DNA of 9,840 nucleotides from Betaproteobacteria bacterium (lineage in GTDB: Bacteria; Pseudomonadota; Gammaproteobacteria; Burkholderiales; Casimicrobiaceae): positions 193 to 10,032 of the forward strand of contig PLYG01000350.1 of assembly GCA_003153335.1 (NCBI GenBank), given 5' to 3'. Position numbers and translations under genes: made by a program. Of the stretch, positions 5,799-9,840 are shown piece after piece (positions within the stretch are counted from its first letter, which is position 1; each line of letters starts with the position of its first letter). Below the pieces are notes generated by a model. The model was not told where the DNA came from. It saw nothing but the letters and a program-made list of their open reading frames with translations, and did no database searches.

Positions 5799-6764
5799 AT
5801 GAAAACTCTCTACAGCCTGTGCGCGGCCGTCATGGTGTTCGCGCTATCCGGCCCGGCGGCGGCTCAGACCGCAGCGGGCAGAACCGTTCGTATCGTCGTG
5901 CCGTTTCCGCCCGGCGGCACCACGGACATCCTCGCCCGCGTGCTCGGCCAGCAGATCGCCCAGACTGGCGGGCCGACCATTGTGGTCGAGAACCGGCCCG
6001 GCGGCGGCACCGTGATCGCGACCGATCTGGTGGCCCGCGCGGCCCCCGACGGCAACACGGTGCTGCTGATGGCCAACTCGTTCGTCATCAACGCCAGCGT
6101 GCGCGCGTCGCTGCCTTACGATCCGCTCACTAGCTTCGAGCCGATCTGCCTGCTGGTGGACTCGCCGCAGATCCTCGTCGTCAACGCTGCCTCGCCGTTC
6201 AAGACCCTTGCCGAATTCGTGGCGGCGGCCAAGGCGAAACCGGGCGAGATGAACTACGCCACCGTCGGCCCGGCGACCACCCAGCACATCGCCTTTGAAA
6301 TGTTCAGACGCGCCGCCGGGATCAATCTCACCTACGTGCCGTATGGCGGCGGCGCACCGGCCACGACCGCCTTGCTGGGCGGGCATGTCATGGCGGTGCT
6401 CGCTAACCCCTCCGAAGTCATGGAGCAGGTGAACTCCGGCAAACTGCGCGCGATCGGCGTCGCCTCGCTCGAACGCTTCAGCATGCTGCCCAACGTGCCG
6501 ACGATCGCGGAATCCGGCTATCCCGGTTTCGAGGCCACCGCCTGGTTCGGCCTGATGGTGCCGGCGAAGACGCCGAAGGCGACGATCGCGCAGCACATCG
6601 CCATGTTCAAATCCGCGCTCGCCGCGCCCGACGTGCAGAGCAAACTCGCCGCGCAAGGCTACCGCTCGATCGGAGTCTGCGGCGACGCTTTCGGCGCGCA
6701 CGTCAAACAGCAGTTCGAGAATTACGCGCGCGTCGTCAAGGATGCCAACATCAAGGCCGACTGA
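5799..6764 (+). CDS. Bug-family (TctC-like) periplasmic solute receptor
   Basis: This 321-residue periplasmic binding protein belongs to the tripartite tricarboxylate transporter receptor family, which in Burkholderiales binds carboxylates, amino acids, nicotinate and similar small molecules. The signal peptide is residues 1-22 (MKTLYSLCAAVMVFALSGPA then AAQ, cleavage after AAA/AQ). The family motifs are in order: VRIVVPFPPGGTTDILAR near residue 30, VENRPGGG near 62, the ADG/PDG turn before NTVLLM, LPYDPLTSFEPI, the NYATVG region near 150, YVPYGGG near 182, and the late EGYPGFE-type motif, here ESGYPGFEATAWFGLM near 240. No membrane partners (TctA, TctB) lie nearby, so it is an orphan receptor as many in this family are. 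The ATG at 5799 was chosen for its signal peptide and the upstream promoter; 5787 is an alternative four codons earlier. The ligand is unknown. Confidence 0.9.
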   Translation: MKTLYSLCAAVMVFALSGPAAAQTAAGRTVRIVVPFPPGGTTDILARVLGQQIAQTGGPTIVVENRPGGGTVIATDLVARAAPDGNTVLLMANSFVINASVRASLPYDPLTSFEPICLLVDSPQILVVNAASPFKTLAEFVAAAKAKPGEMNYATVGPATTQHIAFEMFRRAAGINLTYVPYGGGAPATTALLGGHVMAVLANPSEVMEQVNSGKLRAIGVASLERFSMLPNVPTIAESGYPGFEATAWFGLMVPAKTPKATIAQHIAMFKSALAAPDVQSKLAAQGYRSIGVCGDAFGAHVKQQFENYARVVKDANIKAD

Positions 6765-7007
6765 GAACGGCGGAATGGCGCGTTCGTCGGTCGAAAATCG
6801 AAGGGGCACCAGGACCACCGCCCGCCGCTAAATGCTGTTCATCGGCGGCTTCATGTCGCGCAACGCGTCCTCTGCCCGACTGTTCGCTTCTGTCATCGTT
6901 GCGTCGCTCGTGTTCACGGCGCCCGGCCAGGAACTACGCCACTCGAATAAAGATTTCGTCGTAAGCTGACGGCCTGTACCAAGCCAGGTAGTACGAATGA
7001 GGCCCCT

Positions 7008-7373
7008 ATGGCACAAGCAAATGACCGGCTGGATCAAGTGGTTCTTGAAGCTCGACGCAACGCCGAGAAGCGGGCGGCGGGATATCGAGCGCAGGCACTA
7101 AAGCTCTTTCCGTGGGTGTGTGGACGATGTGCGCGTACGTTTGCGCATAGTCATCTGCAACTGCTGGAAGTCCACCACAAGAACAGCAACCACGATGACA
7201 ATCCGCCGGACGGCAGCAATTGGGAACTCCTCTGCACCTATTGCCATGAGCATGAGCACTCCAAGCTGCAAGATATGGCGGGGCGCGCCGATGCGGGAAA
7301 CGTATTATCGGCCTCCACGTTCAATCCCTTTGCGGAGTTGAAGGCTATGATGGAGTCCAAGAAGCGGGGCTAA
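7008..7373 (+). CDS. yajD: HNH nuclease of the YajD family
   Basis: This 121-residue cytoplasmic protein has an HNH (beta-beta-alpha metal) fold: a zinc-type pair C38-x-x-C41 (WVCGRC), the double histidine H56-H57 (LEVHHKN), NPPDGSNWELLC at 65-76, then C76-x-x-C79-H80 (LCTYCHEHEHSK). The segment from FPWVCGRC to the end (FNPFAELKAM near residues 105-114) follows E. coli YajD closely, as I remember that protein. The first 25 residues are a charged helical lead that YajD lacks in part. HNH proteins cut or nick nucleic acid, but the role of YajD in cells is not established. GAGG at 6999-7002 lies five bases before the ATG. It stands alone between two stretches without clear genes, so context gives no hint. 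Confidence 0.88.
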   Translation: MAQANDRLDQVVLEARRNAEKRAAGYRAQALKLFPWVCGRCARTFAHSHLQLLEVHHKNSNHDDNPPDGSNWELLCTYCHEHEHSKLQDMAGRADAGNVLSASTFNPFAELKAMMESKKRG

Positions 7374-7680
7374 GCCAAGTCCTTGCCAGGCTTCATGGCG
7401 GGCAATGCCAAGGTCTGAAAACGGCCAACAGCGGATACCGAGTGGGCGCTATGGTTATCAACCATGGCATCGGAAATCAATGGAAGGTAACTTCTGCCAA
7501 CACTGCGTCAAGGATGCCTCAGGCAAGTCGTCAATCTCGAAGACCCGGCGATCGGACTAGCGACCCAAGAACCGATTGCTCGCGAAAATATCGTGGTAAA
7601 TGTGCCCCAGCGTACAGAGCGGAATTGAGCGGTGACACATACTGTTCGTCGTTTATCTCAATACCGAACGGGCTTGATCC
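7374..7680. other. 307-base stretch without a convincing gene
   Basis: Base composition here is lower in G+C than in the metabolic genes. A 51-codon frame runs from the ATG at 7405 to the TAG at 7558-7560. It has an internal methionine at 7480 followed by EGNFCQHCVKDASGK, which looks like half of a zinc ribbon, but there is no ribosome site and no partner CxxC. A 6-bp inverted repeat lies at 7451-7465. No terminator with a U-run is seen after yajD, and no clear promoter could be set for the next gene, although AT-rich bases at 7640-7660 could hold one. Confidence 0.5.
7451..7465. repeat. Short perfect inverted repeat ATGGTT-ATC-AACCAT
   Basis: Six-base arms with a three-base centre lie in the non-coding stretch, about 215 bases before the delta-60 gene. 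It may be a protein-binding site or chance. Confidence 0.4.
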
Positions 7681-9447
7681 ATGGGTGCATTGCGCTTGCC
7701 TGGCCTAGTTGCGACCTTGTTTGTGGCCGCATTCGCACACGCCGCACCAGCGGATCTTGACGCAGAATTTGGAACCGGAGGGGGCATTGTCATTCCGGAT
7801 GTTGCTTCGCCATTTGCCCGCTGGTCTCCGCATCCTGCCGTATTACAACCCGACGGCAAGTTTCTTGTTCTTGCGGGCATCATGCAACCGACTGTTGGCG
7901 CGACCAATCCATCGAAAGTCTCGTGGCAAATCCGCCGTTACACGCCGGAGGGCCTGCCCGACAATTCTTTCGGCGTCAGCGGCAGCGTAACCGTCTCTTT
8001 CGACATCGATTTCGGTGGCTTTCTGGGCGACGATTACCCGAACGGTGTCGCCCTGTTGCCCGATGGCCGCTTCGTGGTCGTTGGCGATTCGCTCGGCGGG
8101 TCGAGCGAATGTTCATTAGGATGCGAGTCCAGCCCCGTGATGGCGCGCTTCAATGTTGACGGCAGCCTCGACAGCAGTTTCGGAAGCAACGGCAAGGTGA
8201 GGGGAGGAACTTCCCTGGGCAACGATGCGGTGGTAGTACAAAGCGACGGCAGGATACTTACGTCTGGCAATCAAAGTATCCCTCGCCTGCGAATAGCGTT
8301 CATGCAACTGGGCCGGGTCAATGCCGACGGTTCGATCGATCAAGGCTATGCGGCATCGATTGCGTGCAACGGCAACGGAACGTTCCGCTCCGCCCCGAAT
8401 GGCAAAATCGTTATCGGGACGACCGATCCGTCAGGGGACTTCTGTATCGCGCGGCTGAACGCGGATGGCACAAGCGATACTTCATTTGGCACGCAAGGCA
8501 GGACTATCCTCAAGGCCAACGATAATAATTCGATACTTGGCGACATCTTCGTCGACGCCGCCGGTGCGATCACCGGGGTTGGCTGGGCGGTGAAGGGCAC
8601 GCTGTTCCGCCTCACCGCAAACGGGAACCTGGACACTACCTTTGGCCTTGCCGGAATGGTCGAGTCTGGCGCATCCAGGGCAGCGAGCACCGGCATCGGG
8701 GACTGTTCGACGCGGACGATAATCGCGACGCAGGGGCCCGCCAGTGGCGGCTCTTTCTCGACAGCACGTTTCTCGGCAGACGGCAGCATGGATCTTGCGT
8801 TCGCCGGCACTGCAAACGGATTTGCCTTAACGGATACGGGCACCAAACTGACCCCGTTGCAGTTGCTGCTCAGGCCCAACGGACGCATCGTCGCGCTGGC
8901 AATCGGCAACGGCATGTTGAACGTTTTCCAGTACAAGGGCGATGCGCCGTGCGGCGGTGCAACGGGCTCGACAGTCATCGAGTTCTACAACACCACCCTC
9001 GATAATTACTTTATCACCGCCAACTCGAACGAAGCTGCAGCCATAGACAACGGCAGCGCGGGACCAGGCTGGAGCCGCACCGGGCACACGTTCAAGTCCG
9101 GCGGGAACACGGCGGTCTGCCGCTTCTACGGCAGCCTGTCCCCGGGACCCAATTCGCATTTCTATACGTTAGCGGGACCGGAATGCAACGGTCTCTTGCG
9201 ATTGCAGGCAAGCACTCCGAGCACGGAGAAGCGCTGGAATTTCGAGAGCCTTGATTTTGTATCGACCCCGGCAAGCAACAACAGGACCTGTCCGACTGGA
9301 ACAGCGCCGATCTACCGCGCCTATAACAATGGATTCACCCTAGGCGTCGACAGCAACCACCGCATCACCACCAGTGAAGCTGGCGTGCTGGAGTTAGTGT
9401 CTCGCGGCTGGAGCAATGAAGGCGTGGTCATGTGCGCGCCGCAATAA
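7681..9447 (+). CDS. Secreted delta-60 repeat protein with DUF5648 C-terminal region
   Basis: This 588-residue exported protein has a signal peptide at residues 1-22 (MGALRLPGLVATLFVAAFAH, cut after AHAA). The body has seven copies of the delta-60 motif (LDxxFGxxG), at residues 26, 92, 163, 219, 264, 317 and 370. Copies 4 (IDQGYA) and 7 (MDLAFAG) are degenerate; spacing is 45-71 residues. Each is preceded by a strand-rich PDGRFVVVG or QSDGRILTSG-type unit. Seven units suggest a beta-propeller, which is inference. From about residue 431 (TVIEFYNTTLDNYFIT) to the end the sequence matches the repeat family DUF5648: GPGWSRTGHTFKSGG, VCRFYGSLSPGPNSHFYT, RWNFESLDF, YRAYNNGF, VDSNHRIT and the last VVMCAPQ. 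Several Cys (PEC, RTC, VMC) fit disulfides outside the cytoplasm. The function is unknown; surface adhesion or binding is a guess. The ribosome site is weak, so the ATG rests on the signal peptide. Confidence 0.85.
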   Translation: MGALRLPGLVATLFVAAFAHAAPADLDAEFGTGGGIVIPDVASPFARWSPHPAVLQPDGKFLVLAGIMQPTVGATNPSKVSWQIRRYTPEGLPDNSFGVSGSVTVSFDIDFGGFLGDDYPNGVALLPDGRFVVVGDSLGGSSECSLGCESSPVMARFNVDGSLDSSFGSNGKVRGGTSLGNDAVVVQSDGRILTSGNQSIPRLRIAFMQLGRVNADGSIDQGYAASIACNGNGTFRSAPNGKIVIGTTDPSGDFCIARLNADGTSDTSFGTQGRTILKANDNNSILGDIFVDAAGAITGVGWAVKGTLFRLTANGNLDTTFGLAGMVESGASRAASTGIGDCSTRTIIATQGPASGGSFSTARFSADGSMDLAFAGTANGFALTDTGTKLTPLQLLLRPNGRIVALAIGNGMLNVFQYKGDAPCGGATGSTVIEFYNTTLDNYFITANSNEAAAIDNGSAGPGWSRTGHTFKSGGNTAVCRFYGSLSPGPNSHFYTLAGPECNGLLRLQASTPSTEKRWNFESLDFVSTPASNNRTCPTGTAPIYRAYNNGFTLGVDSNHRITTSEAGVLELVSRGWSNEGVVMCAPQ

Positions 9448-9466
9448 GTCGGGAGTTTTGTGGCAG

Positions 9467-9479
9467 GGCCATTATGGCC
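9467..9479. repeat. Short inverted repeat GGCCAT-T-ATGGCC between gene and remnant
   Basis: Perfect 6-bp arms with a single centre base lie 20 bases after the delta-60 gene stop and touch the stop codon of the reverse-strand remnant. No U-run follows, so a terminator role is not supported. Confidence 0.4.
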
Positions 9480-9738
9480 TACGTTGCCCTCGGGACGTGA
9501 GCGATTGCGCCCTGCACATGCAATGCGTGCCCCAGTGCGTGCAGCGCCGCTTCGTCCACCGTTTCGCCCAGCGTCGCGTGAGCGTGGATCGTGCCCGCCG
9601 TGTCTTCGAGCCGCTCGCCCATTTCGATCGAGTGGCTGAACGCCGTGGAGAGCTCCGACACGCCGCGGCCTACCGCCTGCCAGCCGACGATCAGGTGGTT
9701 GTCGCGGCGCGCCCCTTAACTCGGACGATGGCCGCGTG
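9479..9738 (-). pseudogene. C-terminal remnant of a dihydrolipoyl-dehydrogenase-type flavoprotein
   Basis: Reading leftward, 78 codons (9715-9482) encode DNHLIVGWQAVGRGVSELST, then EMGERLEDTAGTIHAHATLG and EAALHALGHALHV, before a TAG. This is the dimerisation-domain end of class I pyridine nucleotide-disulfide oxidoreductases, with the TIHAHxTLxE motif that carries the catalytic His-Glu of E3 (dihydrolipoyl dehydrogenase) and relatives. The FAD and NAD domains are absent. At 9712-9715 a run of four C (four G on the coding strand) seems to have lost one base: the other frame upstream reads AAIVRVK, which joins well onto GARRDNHL if one G is restored, and the present frame meets TAA at 9716-9718. 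Homology fades beyond about 9738, so it is a truncated and frameshifted relic. An internal GTG at 9661 gives a 60-codon frame, unlikely to be functional. Confidence 0.75.
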
Positions 9739-9777
9739 ACTGCGAAGAACGATGCCGCCCCGCTGGTTGCGTCGCGG

Positions 9778-9807
9778 TTGACAGCTTGCGTGATACCAAA
9801 GGATACT
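9778..9807 (+). promoter_or_regulatory. Promoter-like sequence pointing out of the window
   Basis: A perfect TTGACA (9778-9783) is followed after 18 bases by GATACT (9802-9807), in a stretch that turns abruptly AT-rich compared with everything to the left. It could drive a gene beginning beyond base 9840. The -10 match is 4 of 6. Confidence 0.45.
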
Positions 9808-9840
9808 CATACATAAGAACAAAATAGATATCATTCGCAA

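Noticed and set aside
5844..6818. 324-codon minus-strand frame opposite the Bug receptor
   Set aside because: Shadow of a strongly supported receptor gene; translation is R/H/G-rich without domains.
6832..6969. 45-codon plus-strand frame (and a 69-codon minus-strand one) between the Bug receptor and yajD
   Set aside because: The plus frame has a hydrophobic stretch but no ribosome site; neither frame shows a recognisable family. The 243-base gap otherwise shows no clear terminator or promoter.
7381..7414. Terminator hairpin after yajD (CCTTG...CAAGG)
   Set aside because: Stem is only five pairs with a large imperfect interior and no U-run.
1..9840. CRISPR array, tRNA or rRNA genes, intact insertion sequence, or a multi-gene defence system
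   Set aside because: I saw no regularly spaced repeats, cloverleaf or rRNA-like sequence, transposase frame, or set of adjacent defence genes. The HNH protein is a lone YajD homologue and the VapC is a fragment.

Overview
The window is GC-rich bacterial chromosome. It looks like a betaproteobacterium, probably Burkholderiales or Rhodocyclales. The reasons are a tripartite-tricarboxylate (Bug/TctC) type receptor with no transporter genes beside it, a YajD-type HNH protein, a GGGGACAGACCACG-type palindrome of the REP class, and a secreted delta-60/DUF5648 protein. This placement is inference from gene content. No rRNA, tRNA, CRISPR array or intact transposase is visible.

Bases 1-2848 (+) hold an ABC-importer operon that enters from the left: the C-terminal end of the ATPase, a periplasmic binding protein, one six-helix permease, and an overlapping SLOG/LOG-like nucleotide-binding protein (TIGR00725 type). 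A perfect 17-bp inverted repeat sits between the binding-protein and permease genes. The second permease usual for this importer class is not in the window.

Bases 2860-3828 (-) hold a two-gene cassette with a strong promoter. It encodes a ribbon-helix-helix-like protein and a small coiled-coil protein, coupled by TGATG, with an 11-bp-period direct repeat over the predicted transcription start. Upstream of it lies a VapC-type PIN toxin that has lost its N-terminus and its antitoxin gene. This patch looks like accessory DNA and is the most interesting part of the window.

Bases 3849-6764 (+) hold a metabolic stretch: a VOC (glyoxalase-fold) protein with its own promoter, a possible 55-residue ORF abutting it, an adenine/adenosine deaminase family enzyme, and a Bug-family solute receptor with its own promoter.

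Bases 7008-9447 (+) hold an HNH protein of the YajD family, 307 bases with no convincing gene, and a 588-residue secreted protein with seven delta-60 repeats followed by a DUF5648 C-terminal region. The right end holds a frameshifted C-terminal fragment of a dihydrolipoyl-dehydrogenase-type flavoprotein on the minus strand, then an AT-rich stretch with a promoter-like sequence pointing out of the window.

Overall the window is a patchwork of intact operons separated by gene remnants and short palindromes. No complete, clearly new system can be demonstrated from sequence alone. The best candidates for follow-up are the RHH/coiled-coil cassette and the SLOG gene fused into the importer operon.
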